64,000 bases of DNA from Avena insularis. Its lineage: Eukaryota > Streptophyta > Magnoliopsida > Poales > Poaceae. Under the pieces are notes generated by a model that saw only the letters and a program-made list of their open reading frames with translations, was not told the origin of the DNA and searched no databases. Of the stretch, positions 35,020 through 48,473 are shown one piece after another (the first letter of the stretch is position 1; each line of letters opens with the position of its first letter). Location of the stretch: NCBI GenBank assembly GCA_023614405.1, contig CM042697.1, positions 190,587,189 to 190,651,188 on the forward strand. The letters run 5' to 3'. The translations under genes and the position numbers were made by a program.

Positions 35020-36934
35020 CATATTCTCTTGCTAGTTACTTAGGCCATTCTAGTTCATGAATTGTGTCGTTCTGTATGAAATTTTATACCAATCAATTCG
35101 GTATTCAATACCCAAGAACCACATTGTTTAATAAGCAAAGAATATAGCCATTACATGTATATCATCTATATACCTAAACTGGATATTTTCAGTCTTTTAT
35201 TTTCTTCAAAATATATTTTATAGATTCTATTTTAGCATTTCCTTTTCCTTTTAAAATAATCTATCAACATCAAAAGTGACGCCATATATATGACATGTAG
35301 TCCAAAGCGTGTATATTCAAAGCGTGTAGATCACCATCATCAAATGATTGGTGTTCTTTCAAAATCCATTCTTTAGTAATCTTTTAGTGTAGTAAACACT
35401 TTACATGCATCTTCTATTCATTCTTATCATGAAAACTTTCATGATCAAGCTAATGTATATTATAAAGGCGAATCGTGAGTATAACATTACTTTTCAAAAC
35501 CTTTTTGGATGATTAGGATGTCTAGCATCTCCAAACTTCGCAAATTCTCATCTAATATAAGAACATATATTATACTCTATCATATTGCAACCAAAATCAT
35601 TGTTTCAGATATCGTTATATCTGCCACACATGATGGTTTTTGAAACAATTCTTTCATGTCCTAGATAACCTTGATATTTAAAAACAATAAAGAATCATGG
35701 AGGCAAACATGATACTTTAGATACTAACACTGGAATTGTTACTCTCGACTTAATACTAATTATTAAATTTCACGGAGTAAATAGAGTTTGCTGAAAGTTT
35801 GCAATAGGAGTTTCAACTTTAGAAGGACACTCAACACAATATGATACCAGTTCATATAGTAAATATCGATAATTCTACAGTTCTATTATCTCAATTACAA
35901 CTAATCATAAGGTGGTGAATGAATGCCAATGACTACAACAAATTATGCAAATTCACTTTGATTTAATTTATGATAAATTCAGTTCTACTAATCCAAATTA
36001 GAAATGAACTCCCACTCAAAAACGACATCCCTCTTTTATTTTTGGTGATTACATGAACCAAATCCACTACACCAAGTCCGATCATCACGTGAGTCGCTGT
36101 AGCTTCAAAGGCGAGCATTTATATGGTCATCATATCAAACATATGACTCATGCTTAACCATTCGGTCCATGTTCCGAGGCCATGTTTGTACATGCTAGGC
36201 TCGCTAAGTAAGAACCTTAGTATTCGCGTATGTAAAACTGTCTTACACCCAAGATATGATCATGGATTCAAGTACACCCGATCATCACGCGATGTCTTGA
36301 AGCGGCAAAACATAGTCAGTTCATACTTAAGGAGGAACATATTTTTATCTTGATATCTAAATGAGGGATCATCTTATAATGCTAATAAAATGCCAAACAA
36401 GAAATATAAGATGCAAACAAACATCATATGTTACAATAATATGATTTGGTTCTTGCACTTGATCTCTATCTTGTGGATCGCGGAATGATCTTTATCATTC
36501 CTATATGTGTAAGGCCAAGGTCCATGGAACTTACACTTTGAAATATTATAATTTTCAATAGTATCAATCCATACTACAAATTATAACACTACCATATCAT
36601 AGTACTTGCCCGTCAAAACCAAAAACTAGACGCCTCTAATTTATGTTTTGCATGTTTTACGTGGCTGAGGGCTTTTGGAGATAGAACCGCTCTTTACCTA
36701 CAACATGGAACCACAACGATGATAATCAAATTATTGACAACTCATTGTAAATCAGATATTGATTATAGTATGAGAGACAGACACCAGCAAGCCACTTATG
36801 CAAAACTAGTTGCATGTCAAGCATGGAACAGGCCTCATGTGTGTGGACATGTAAAGTTTGTCTGGAACGCTTCATCCCACTATGCCACCAATATCCAAAG
36901 TACAAGGAAGAAGCAATAACATGACTAGCAGCGC
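35020..36934 (-). mobile_element. Antisense Copia, third segment (protease, gag and leader)
   Basis: Leftward remnant of protease (CGSWVLNTE at about 35130-35100), a gag area full of stops (35150-35960) and the untranslated leader (36000-36934). The leader parallels 3945-5050 of the sense Copia, including GAGTGGGAGTTCA and CACGTAAAACATGCAAA. The gag start codon equivalent reads ATT. It is broken at 36934 by the gag-only Gypsy, roughly 75 bases short of where the primer site would be. Confidence 0.83.
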
Positions 36935-39900
36935 TGTAACACCCTTGCCTGATAAGGCTGAGTTCATGTGTATAGTGCTAATCCCTGGATCGGTTCACTG
37001 GCACACACACTACAAAATTATACCAAATATAACCGTGGATCATAAATATAATGAATATGATCCAGAATTTATATTATATTACACAAGTACACAACAGAAA
37101 CAATAACAAGGTAGATCTCCATTCCTCAAATGTGCCACAGGCGAACAATCATTTAGTGGAGTCTCGCGACCTATAACGATCACTCATAAACGATATAACC
37201 TGCGTCATGAAAGGTTGCAACCACGAATGGTCAATACTTTGAATGTATTGGCAAGTGTCACTAGTATGTGGATATAAAATGGAATCTATCAATTACATGC
37301 ATATTTGGCTAAGTGGAGTTTCAGGATCATTTGCATAAAGCAATAGTTTTATCCTATCATTTCCAAGTAGTTTTAATACTTTCTAAAAATTGTCTCAACA
37401 CATTGGTCAATACCAAGTGTTCCTGATCCCTTTCTCAACCATCAAATTTTATTAAGAAATTGGAATGTCGAGATCATCCATAACCTTCAAGCCTTAGTTG
37501 CTCAATATTTTCCATAACCGGGGACATGGCTAATCAATTAGATTTATAACTTCTGCAGAAGTTATACACTTTACCCACACAACACAATCTATCCTTCACG
37601 CCACTAGTGGCCGCTGGTTTAGTACACACCAACTGGTATACCGACATATCGAGAATGTGACAAAGTCTTTCCATAGAACTCCTCCCAATACACAATACTA
37701 GCATGTCTAGCAGGCACTAATGCAAGGATATAACCTCCAATACACAATTCTAGTTAACCTGAAGATGTACCAATGCAAAGGGTTTTCCCTATGTACTTAA
37801 CCAAGCCAGAGCACATATTAGCATGTGGCTGTACACGGAAGCTACTGTACAAGAAACATGTCAATCTCTATGATGCCTAGGTGGTCTTCTTCCCGTGCAC
37901 ACAAGAGAGAGGTAGCCAAAGATACGGTCCCCTCCGTTGCCACTTCTTCCAAACTCAACAAAAATATTCCACCCAGGTTATTCATTAAGTACTTATTTTA
38001 TTATATAAAACATAGCTTTTACAATACCTCATAATACTCATGACTTGATATTCCATCTTGAATCTATAGAAGGGCTAAGCATACTACAAATACGATGTTT
38101 CCACTAAGCAAGATACAAAAGGATATCCTAAATAGGACATAGCATAGCATAAAACATAGTGCAAAATATTCCTACACATGCAATTCTACTAAAAACAACT
38201 ACAATGCATAGGAAAATAATTAGGACATTTATGGTAGTGCCACTTGCCTTTCTTGTTGATGTAGTCGTTCAGTTAATCCTCACAATTGCAATCATTGCAC
38301 TCGTCACAATCACAAACGTTGCTCTCCTCATAATCTATCGATTAAAACAAGTGCACAACAAACACACCATTCAGAACAATGCAATTATGCACAATACAAC
38401 AAAACAATGATGAACAAAAGCATGCATGAAGATTTAATATATCATAATGGTTTTATTAGTTCTATAAACAGTATTAGAATACATGATGCATGTAAGATAT
38501 GATTTAATGCAATAGGATATTTATTATTAATTCTTGATTGCCAATATATGGGTTTTAATAGTTCTATTGAAACTTCCGTACTAATTGCCGTATTAAATTT
38601 GTTTCTGGGTGTACTGGATAGAGGACATTATTACAAACCAGTAGCAATTGGATTCACCTTAATCGAAGTTATAAATCTTTTCTTATGATTTAAATAGCGT
38701 TTAATGGAGTTTAAATCATTTAAACAAATTATTTTATCTAAAATTCAAACTAAAGACATATTTGTAATCTACACGATAATTTGATTCCAGGGGCATATTA
38801 TTTATATTTTTCTGATCTATAAATTATTTGCTCTGAATTTATACTTTCAAAGGCCATTAAAACTATTTAAATCACTACAGTAATTCTACACTGCAAAAAG
38901 TTGGATCTATCTGTATATTGATGCTATATATGAAATTACGAATCTATAGATACCTTATTTATATTTTTAGGATCTGCAGATAATTTACTATGATTTATTT
39001 AGTCTAAAATGTCCATTAAATCAATTAAATAATTACAGTAAAACTATAATGTACAAGTCATATATAATAGCATATTAATATTCTACACAATTTTATGAAT
39101 CCAACCAAATATTATTTATAATTTTTGGACATGTATTCGATTTTATATGAATTTTATAAGATTGGGTAAATATCTGGCTATTTAAACAATTTCTGCAATT
39201 AACAGACAAGCATGGCCACATGGCTTAACTTGAATGGCTGCGCAAGCTGAGTTGGCGCTGTCCTGGCTAGATGACGAGGTGGACACTTGGCACGATCTTG
39301 CTGGTCGGTACCCCTTCGATGCAAAGCAAATATGGCACGTTTGTTGATGATCGAACGGCCAGGAATCTGTGCTTCCTGAGATAGGGTGTCAGCGGCGACA
39401 AACGGTGGTTAACGACGATGGCACAACGGTGGAGGGTGCAGATGGTGGCGGTGCGATGGCCGTAGTAATCGCCGAAGATGGGAAACATGCCGACGAGATG
39501 CAGAAGAGCATGGGCATCTCGAATATGGCTTCTTCGTTTCCTCTCTCTCCCTCAGACAGCGTCGAGCTACAGATGGAGACGTCGTGCAATGGTGATGTTT
39601 CGGTGGCTTCGGGAGCTCGTTCTGCTGCGCTAAGGAAGGGGGAAAACGAGTTAGGTGATGCGGTGAGTGGAGGGAGGAAGTTTGGAAGGGAAGGAGTGGA
39701 GAGAGGGCGATCTAATACTCTGAAGAAAACTCGACGGCGGCGGAAGGTTTCAGGCGAGATCGGTTTCTCTACCCGAGGTGGCTAGGGTTCGGGAGATCAG
39801 AAACGAATGACGAGGAGGGGGTGCGGGGTTAAAAGTAGGTGGATTTTGTGTAGAGGGGGTAAAATAATCGCACGGGAATTGCGAATTTGGGGGTAGATTT

Positions 39901-40441
39901 GCGACAGGATCGAAACCGTGTTTGTTTCAATCTCCAGCTCGAGGAGGAAGGTGACGGGTGGGACCCACCTGTCGGTGGCTGAGCGGAAGGGAAAAAATAG
40001 GGGGTGAGGGGGCTCTACTTGGGATGCTGGTCCAGCATGGGCCACAGTTGGGCCGTCGTTGCGGTTCCTGATGCTGTGTGCGCAAGAGAAGAGGTAGGAG
40101 GGCAGGCTGGGCTGGTACAGGTAGAGTAGGTTTAGTTTAGGTTTTTTTCCTGTTTCTTTTTATTCTTTTTCTGTTTTGTATTTATTTTGTAGATTTTGAT
40201 TTATAGCTCCAAATGGAGTGATTCCAATTTCTAAATTTTTGTAAAATTAAAAAACACTCAATAATCTTTATAGAGAACAATTTTGACTAGTGACAATGTT
40301 TCAAATATGCCGTTTGCATATATGCTTTATATGGCAATATTTGAAAAGAGGTTTTTTTATTCAAGATTTTTCATGAGGTGATATGATGAATGAAATGCAT
40401 TTTTTTTGAAATTTAAAATTCTAAAATCCTGGGATGTTACA
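36935..40441 (-). repeat. Gag-only Gypsy 3' LTR (left, antisense)
   Basis: Begins TGTAACACCC and ends GGATGTTACA on the plus strand. About 3.5 kb. It aligns throughout with 42529-45337 with scattered substitutions and indels. The GC-rich open frames around 39369-39785 lie in the LTR and are not genes. Confidence 0.9.
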
Positions 40442-40458
40442 GACTACCACCTTAAAAG
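40442..40458 (-). promoter_or_regulatory. Gag-only Gypsy polypurine tract
   Basis: Minus-strand CTTTTAAGGTGGTAGTC immediately before the LTR corresponds to the CTTAAGGGGGTTAG tract of the sense Gypsy copies, preceded in both by a CGGGACGAGAT-type sequence. Confidence 0.75.
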
Positions 40459-40560
40459 AAATCTCGTCCCGAGATTTGGGAAGGATAAAGAAATACATTC
40501 GAGGTACATCAGGGTGCTACCAATTCATCATCATTCCTCTTCATCCATCTCTTCAACGAC

Positions 40561-41610
40561 TCATCCATCAAGGAGGTGGTAAATGTTGAGGTGGTTCACA
40601 TTCCCCTTCTGGATTAGATTGGGCTTGTTTCCATTAGAGTTTCCAGCATTCTTTTTCTTCTCAGCCTTCTTCTTTTTCTTCTCAGGACAGTATGATGCAT
40701 AATGCCCTAGTTCCTTACAATTATAACATTGTAGCTGGCTTATATCCCTCCTTTTGGACTTCTTATGATGGTTAAGGCCACTATTTACATCATTGTCTTG
40801 ACTGTCCTCGTCACCACTATTAACTCCATCGTTGTTGTGGTGGTCCTCGTGCCCTTGGTGGTCATGTCCGTTGCCTTCATGCATGTGATCTACAGAGTTC
40901 CCATTCCTGTTATGGAAGGTACATATCCTCTGACGTGATCCTAAGTTGCAGTTGTTGTTGTGCTTCCTCTTGCGCTTCTCAACTTGCTTTTGATTCTCTT
41001 CAAGAATCCTAGATTTGTCCATTATATCCTGGAAAGTGGGAGTGTACACTACTGATAGCTGAACAGAGAGCTCATCACTCAGTCCATCCAGAAATATCTC
41101 TTTCCTTTTATCATCAGTATCGACATCCTTTGGAGCATAGCGAGACAAATTGGTGAATTATTCTATATACTCCGACACTGTGCGATCGTACTGGTGTAGA
41201 TCACGGAATCCCTTTCTTTTCAGGCTCATGATTCCAGACGAGACATGGTTTGTCTTGAATCCATCCTCGAACATCTTCTAGGTGATTGTATCGATGGGGT
41301 GGGTAATCTGAAAGGTATCCCATCAAGTAGCTGCTTGTCCTTCAAGTAAGTGAGCAGCAAATCTCACTTTCTCTTCATCCGTGCATCCAACTATTACTAA
41401 GTCCTTATTCACGGAGCGTAGCCAATCAAGTGCTATCATACGCTCAGGTGCGCTTGACAATTTTGCAGGCCTTAGCTTCAAGAACCTAGTGAGTGCATCC
41501 ACTTGGGTTGGATTGTTGTTGTTTGCTATGAACTGAGTCACCACTTGTGATAGTTGTGTCTGTGCTTCTATCAACTGCTCCATCCCAGTGGGTTGATGAC
41601 GAGGCGGTAT
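40561..41610 (-). pseudogene. gag: Gypsy gag, sole gene of the element (start codon lost, three nonsense codons)
   Basis: One continuous frame from 41610 to a TGA at 40563-40561. The expected initiator is ATA in place of ATG (41610-41608), nine codons before the first ATG. The Gag core DALTRFLKLRPAKLSS, DWLRSVNKDLVIVGCTDEEK and MSRYAPKDVDTDDKRKEIF matches the sense Gypsy Gag. Three nonsense codons interrupt it: TGA for Trp (41325-41323), TAG near 41280 and TAA near 41160. A polar His/Asn/Asp-rich spacer precedes the CCHC knuckle CYNCKELGHYASYC. After VNHLN the sequence departs from the full element and ends, so the truncation falls just before the protease. Confidence 0.88.
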
Positions 41611-42513
41611 CTGTATGGGATAGCATAGTTGAGTATAGATAGAAGAGGACTAAGAGAAGTATTTCTACCCATAACTATATGAAGCAATCAATGTCACAAA
41701 TAAGCAAACAATCATAAGAAATCAATACACAAGAAAAACTTGCAATACAATGTTATAGGCCTTTAAAACTAGCATTATATAACCAAAGATAGTTTGAAAA
41801 GGTTGGGGACAATACTAGAGCAAAATAGAGCAAAAAATAAGCAATAAACAAAATCTGTCAAAACAGTACAGCAGGTTTCACGAATTTTTCTGGGAACCTT
41901 AAACTTGTCAGAAACTTTATCTAATTTTTGTTTTGTTTAGTACATATAATTATGCTTCATATCCTATTTTTTCAGATTTTTCTGAGTTACCAGTAAAATA
42001 TGAAAAATCGTGCAGTACAACAGATAAAGCAAAAAACTGCAACAGTAATATCACGAATTTTAACCAATTTACACCATTAAAATGATTTTAAAACCACACG
42101 AAACTCCAGCAACTTTAGAGTTTCAAAATAACAGATCCTAAACAATACATCACAAAATATGGTTCAATACAAACAAGCAACCAACCTATATTTTCATACC
42201 TCATCAGATGGTAAGATCAACATGCTAACACGATAGCGATGATCTCCTAAAGAGATAAAATATGGTGGTCCAAATCTAACCAAACATGATGAGATTCTCA
42301 TTTGTGTCATCCTATTTCTTATTTTACTTGTAGTCAACACTCATACATGTATCAAAGGAATGGACAACTACAAATTTTGAATAAGGAGAGGTTCTAGAAA
42401 AGATAGGCAAGAAATATAAGAACTCTAGTAAGTAGAAAATATAATAGTTCTCCTAATATAGGTCTCCTATTACTAATCCATTTCTAATGTCACGATCATA
42501 CGGTCAACGCACA
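41611..42513 (-). other. Leader of gag-only Gypsy
   Basis: No open frame corresponding to the extra upstream ORF of the sense Gypsy copies is found. It ends with a pyrimidine-rich tract and CAG immediately before the gag start, like the sense copy at 57860-57911. Confidence 0.65.
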
Positions 42514-42525
42514 ACTATGATACCA
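42514..42525 (-). promoter_or_regulatory. Gag-only Gypsy primer binding site
   Basis: Minus-strand TGGTATCATAGT, three bases inside the LTR. The first eight bases match the initiator-Met-tRNA site; the rest differs from TGGTATCAGAGC of the sense elements, through mutation or use of another tRNA. Confidence 0.75.
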
Positions 42526-42528
42526 TCT

Positions 42529-45337
42529 TGTAACACCATCGCCTGATAAGGCCGAGTTCATGTGTATAGTGCCAATCCCTGGATCGGTTTACTGGCATAC
42601 ATAGTACAAAATGATACCAAAAATAACCGTGCATCATAAGTATAACGAATATGATCCAGAATTTATATTATATTACACAAGTACACAGCGGAAACAATAA
42701 CAAGGTAGATCTCCATTATTCCAATGTGCCACAGGCGAACAATCATTGAGTGGAGTCTCGTGACCTATAACGATCACTCATAAACGATATAACCTGCAAC
42801 ATGAAAGGTTGCAGCCACGAATGGTCAATACTTTGAATGTATTGGCAAGTGTCACTAGTACGTGGATATAAAACGGAATCTATCAATTATATGCATATTT
42901 GTCTAAATGGAGTTTCAGGCTCATTTGCATAAAGCAATAGCTTTATACTATCATTTCCAAATAGTTCTAATCCTTTCTGAAAATTGTCTCAACACATTGG
43001 TCAATACCAAGTGTTCCTGATCCCTTGCTCAACCATCAAATTTTATAAAGAAATTGGAATGTCGAGATCATCCATACGCTTCAAGCCTTAGTTGCTCAAT
43101 ATTGTCCATAACCTGGGACACGGCTAATCGAATAGATTTATATCTTCTGCAGAAGTTGTACACTTTACCCACATGACACAATCTCGCCTTGACGCCACCA
43201 GTGGTCGCTGGTTTAGTACACGCCAATTGGTATATTGGTAGATCGAGAATGTGACGAAGTCTTTCCATAGAAGTCCTCCCAATACACAATACTAGAACGT
43301 CTAACAAGAACCAAAGCAAGGATATAACCTCCAATACACAATTCTAGTTAACCTGAAGATGTACCAATGCAAAGGGTCTTCCGCTATGTAATTAACCAAG
43401 CCAGAGCCCATATTAGCATGTGGCTGTACATGTCAATCTCTATGATGCCTAGGTGGTCTTCTTCCAGTTCACACATGAGAGAGGTAGCCAAAGATACGAT
43501 CCCCTTCGTTTCCACTTCTTCCAAACTCAACAATAATATTTCACCCAGGTGATTCATTAAGTACCTTTTTTATTATATAAAACATAGCTTTTCCAATACC
43601 TCATAATATGCATGACTTGATATTCCATCCTGAATCTATAGAAAGGCTAAGCATACTACAACTATGATGTTTCCACTAATCAAGATACAAAAAGATATCC
43701 TAAATAGGACGTAGCATAGCATATCACATAGTGCAAAATATTCCTACACATGCAATTCTACTAAAAACAACTACAATGCATAAGAAAATAATTAGGACAT
43801 TTATGGTAGTGTCACTTGCCTTTGTTGTTGATGTAGTCATTCAGATAATCCTCTCAATTGCAATCGTTGCACTTGTCACAATCACAAACGTTGCGCTCCT
43901 CGCAATCTATCGACTAAAACAAGTGCACAACAAACACACCATTCAGAACAATACAATTATGCACAATACAACAAAACAATGATGAACAAAAGCATGCATG
44001 AAGATTTATATATCACAATGGTTTTATTAGTTCTATAAACAGTATTAGAATACATGATGCATGCAAGAGATCATTTAATGCAATAGGATATTTATTATTA
44101 ATTCTTGATTGCCAATATATGGGTTTTAATAGTTCTATTGAAACTTCTGTACTAATTATCGTATTAAATTTGTTTCTGGGGTGCAATGGATATAGGACAT
44201 TATTACAAACCATTAGCAATTGGATTTGCCTTAATCGAAGTTATAAATCTTTTCTTATGATTTAAATAGTGTTTAATGGAGTTTAAATCATTTAAACAAT
44301 TTCTTTTGTCTAAAATTCAAACTAAAGACATATCTGTAATTCTACACGATAATTTGATTCCAGGAGCATATTATTTATATTTTTCTGATCTATAAATTAT
44401 TTACTATAAATTTTATACTTTAAAAGGCCATTAAATATATTTAAATCACTATAGTAATTCTACACTGCAAAACTCGGATCTAGCTGTATATTAATGTTTT
44501 ATATGAAATTACGAATCTATAGATACCTTATTTGTATTTTTAGGATCTGCAGATAATTTACTATGATTTATTTAGTCTAAAATTTCCATTAAATCAATTA
44601 AATAATTACGGTAAAACGATACTGTAAAAGTCAGATCTAATAGCATATTAATATTATACACAATTTTATGAATTCAACCATATATTATTTATAATTTTTG
44701 GACTTGTATTCGATTTTATATGAATTTTATAAGATTAGGTGAATATCTGGCTATTTAAACAATTTTTGCAATTAACAGACAAGCCTGGCCACATGGCTTA
44801 ACCTGAATGGCTACGCGAGCTGAGTTGGCGCTGTCCTGGCTGGATGTAGAGGTGGACACTTGGCATGATCTTGCTGGTCGGTACCCCTTCGATGCAAATC
44901 TAATCTGGCACGTCTGTTGACGATCGAACGACCGGGAATCAGTGCTTCCTGAGATAGGGGGTTAGCAGCGAGAGCCGGTGGTCAACGACGATGACACAGC
45001 GGTGGAGGGTGCAGATGGTGGCGGTTTCGGTGGCCGTAGTGCTCGCCGAAGATGGGAAACAAGCCCACGAGATGCAGAAGAACATGGGCGTCTCGAAATG
45101 GCTTCTTCGTTTCCTCTCTCTCTCCCTCAGACGACATCAAGCTCTAGATGGAGAAGTCGTGCAACGGTGATGTTCCGGTGGCTTTGGGAGCTCGTTCGGC
45201 TGCTCTAAGTAAGGGGGAAACGAGTTAGGTGATGAGGTGAACGGAGGGAGGAAGTTTGGAAGGGAAGGAGTGGAGAGAGGGCGACCTAATCCTCTAAAGC
45301 AAACTCGACGGCGGCGGAATATTTCAGGCGAGATCGG
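42529..45337 (-). repeat. Gag-only Gypsy 5' LTR (right, antisense, interrupted)
   Basis: Starts TGTAACACCATC and parallels the left LTR up to ...CAGGCGAGATCGG, equivalent to position 39763 there. It then stops because the sense Gypsy LTR begins. The remaining part (equivalent to 39764-40441) is not in the window. Confidence 0.9.
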
Positions 45338-48305
45338 TGTCACATCCCAAATTTTAGATTTGGTACTGCATAATATTCATGGCATTGCATCATGATCATC
45401 CTTGCAAAATTTCGGTTTGATAAGGTTTTGACAAAACAAACCACTTGCATTTGCATTTTGACACCTACACATGAACGCTTTGTTTTTCCATGCTACTGTG
45501 CAAAACATTATATTTTGGTGGTATGGAGGGCACAGGTGCGTAGAGGGTTCCGCCATGAACCCGTAGCAATTTGAATCGCCCGAATCGAAGCCTTGTAGCA
45601 AAAGATATTGCAATCTGAAATTTTGACAAAAATCTGGACAGTTCAGATATATTCAGATAAGAATTTCGTCGGGAAAAAGAAAAGAAAATAAAGAGAGACA
45701 GCGCGGAGGAGAGCCGGCCTGCCCGCGGCCCAGCGGCCTAGCCGCGGCAGCAGCCCACGCCACACCGGCCACCGCCTGCGCCACAAGCCGCCTGCTGTGA
45801 GCAATCACGCCGCCCAGCAGCCACCGCCAAATGAGCTCACTTTGTCAAGGAACGGACGCCGAGGCCGACTCGGCCGCGACCACCGACCCCGCACGCCGCC
45901 CACAACCCCCCTCTTATACCCCTAACCCTCCTCTCCTAAACCCCCCGAATATCTCCACCTAAACCGCCTCCAATCTCCGGCGATTTCTCGCCGAAGTCCG
46001 CAGCCGCCACGCCTTGCCCGCTGTAAGTCACCGCCGCCCACTCAAGGCCTTTCCCTCAGGCTCGCACTCCACCCGCCGACGTCGCCGGCCACCGCTGACC
46101 TCCGCCTCAAGGGCCTCCGCATGGTCGCGACCGACACCGCCACCACGAGAAGCTCCGCCACCACGCCACCGACCCCGTACGCCGCCCAGCCGCCGCCAGG
46201 TCTCGCCGGAGCCGCCGCCCCGACGCCACGCGATCCAACGGTCCAGATGGACCGTGGAAAATTCAACCCTGGAAGTTGACCAGTCATCCTCCACGTCAGC
46301 TGCCACGCAGGCGCAGTCAACAGTCAACTTTGACTATATGTTTTTAATTCGATTTAAATTGGCGGAAAATGGCTAAAATTTATAAAATTCATATCTTTAG
46401 ATCTACTGGGCCAAAAATTGCAAATCAAATATGTATAGATTCAGTGTCTCACGTAGAATATTGCTGTACAGTTTATTTAGGATTTTACAGCAAGGTTTTT
46501 CCTCAGTTAATTAAATGAATTAATGCTCTTTTTAGAGTAATAAATTCATAGAATAAGTTATGTAACTCCAAAAATTGCATATAAGGTGTCCCTGGATTCA
46601 GTAGAACAAAAGGAATCCTTTATTGAATTAAAAATTTAGGCGTACGGTACTGGTTTTGGCAGAACATATGCAAAGGCCTTCTGGAGTATTTTAATTACCC
46701 AGGGCTTTATACAAAACCTTTTTGAGAAATTCCAATTGGTACTAACTCTATTTTGAGTTGCCTACACAATGGAAATTTTCCAAGATTTTACCAATAGTAT
46801 GTTAGTAGTGGCTAATTATTTAGTTTCTAGCTCTATTATTTGAGCATTATAAATTGCATGCCTTGTTTTCTTTGCACTTAAAATAATTTCAATGCATGCA
46901 TACAGTTGGTATACTAAATAAGATTATGTGATGCTACTGTAGCATTATTCAACTTGTCATGCATGCATCTTGCATCGTTATTGTTTGTATATGATTGTGG
47001 ATGGTTTGTTTATGTGATTGCAATTGTATCGTGTAGATTATGATGAGTGCAACGCTTGCTCGTGTGTGGATTGTTCATCCGACCGCTACAGCCAAGGCAA
47101 GTAGATGCTACTTTGTTCATGATGTTGTCCTACTATTTTCAATACATTGTCGTGTATTTTGTAGATGCATGTGTAGGATAATACTATCGCTATGCTATGT
47201 CCTATTATGTGGTAGGGCTTTCCTGTAGATGAGCCACCGTTGGTAGATGTGCTTAGCCATGCTATGATAAACGAGGGCTGGGTTACATCACTGAAAGTTG
47301 TTTCTAAATATGTTGGTTTGCGAAAACTAAAAACAACTTAATCAACGAATCTCCTGGGTGTGATGGGATTGATAATTTTTGGTGGTATCATTGCAGAAAG
47401 GCACCCAGTTATCAAGAGAAAATGATTGGCTTCTTTATTTTGTAGCTTACGTGTACAACCATGTGCCAATAATGGAATGGGCGGTTGGTTGGACTCAGTA
47501 GGGTGTGGTAACTCGAACCCACTTATCCAGAGATGTAGAATTTTGGTAGGTTGGACCGGTGCGTGTCGGGTTTGGGGAGCTACTTCCCGAACGGTCCCTT
47601 CTTGGACTTCTCCCTATCATCACCCAATATGAGAGTGATGGTACGAGCTAGGCTGGCCAAGTCACATGGGTAAAGTGTACTAACCCCTGCAGGGTGTATA
47701 AACTAATCGATTAGCCGTGTCCCCGGTTATGGACATTTGAGTTGCTTGATATTGATTCTATGACATGTTTCTCGCTCATTCTAATTTCATAATTACTTTA
47801 ATGTTGATGGGTTAACTTAATGGGGATCTTTTCAAAGAAAATCAAAAACTGTTTGTGAAAGTAGGACAAAGGTATTTGCAAATGCAAGCTAGCCACAGCC
47901 CCACTTGCCAATTATGCATGTAGATGTTAGCACTATTGTCTCCTTTAATAGCTCTACTTGCCATACATTCCATGTATTGACCCTTTGGGGCTGCTAAGTT
48001 TCATGTTGCGGGATATTCCGATTCTGAGTAATCGATTTTAGGCCACGGTACTCCACTCGGCACTTGTTCACTTGTGGGCAATTTGAAGAATGGAGGATTT
48101 GCTATATTTATGTTGCTACTTGAATCATTTGAGCTAGCCTTGAGCTAAGCTTTTATTGTAATAATGATACTCTAGATCTTTGTTATTTATGATACACGGA
48201 TATTTTGCTATGTTATTCATCTTTTTATATTGTGGGCCAATGAACCGATCCAGGGATTGGCATGTCACATAGAAGCTACGGTCTTTTCAGAACCGTAGTG
48301 TTACA
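45338..48305 (+). repeat. Tandem Gypsy LTR 1
   Basis: From TGTCACATCCC to GTAGTGTTACA, 2968 bp. A GC-rich block near 45690-46260 contains a TTATACCCC TATA-like sequence at about 45914. The remaining half is AT-rich and resembles LTR 2 closely. Proline/arginine-rich open frames at 46014-46376 and on the other strand are composition artefacts. Confidence 0.92.
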
Positions 48306-48308
48306 AGA

Positions 48309-48320
48309 TGGTATCAGAGC
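48309..48320 (+). promoter_or_regulatory. Primer binding site, Gypsy copy 1
   Basis: TGGTATCAGAGC three bases after LTR 1; complementary to initiator Met tRNA. Confidence 0.92.
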
Positions 48321-48473
48321 CCGTGTGTCGACTATAGGATCGTGACCTAGGTTTGGATTAGGAAGCCATAGAATTATTAATGCTTATATTAACTCTGTCT
48401 TTCATCTTATGCCTTTCACTCTCGTAAATTCTTACCATATGCTATTCTCACACTTTCCTATTTTAATTGATAG

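Larger units (their letters stand above)
36935..45337 (-). mobile_element. Antisense gag-only Gypsy (Tekay-like) LTR retrotransposon
   Basis: Two antisense LTRs of one family (36935-40441 and 42529-45337) flank a 2.1 kb internal region. That region holds only a primer site, a leader, a gag gene and a polypurine tract. There is no protease, RT, RNase H or integrase. The right LTR stops at 45337, where a sense Gypsy LTR is inserted; by alignment to the left LTR about 680 bp of it should lie beyond the window. The Gag is clearly related to that of the sense Gypsy array. Confidence 0.9.

Noticed and set aside
39369..39785. 138-codon open frame within the gag-only Gypsy left LTR
   Set aside because: It lies in the LTR; the other LTR copy at 44978-45337 has frame-breaking differences.
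46014..46376. Proline- and arginine-rich open frames in the GC-rich part of Gypsy LTR 1 (also 46028-46327, 53515-54175 and 62928-63469 on both strands)
   Set aside because: They lie within LTRs, are open in several frames at once because of GCC/CGC repeats, and change length between the three LTRs. No conserved protein results.
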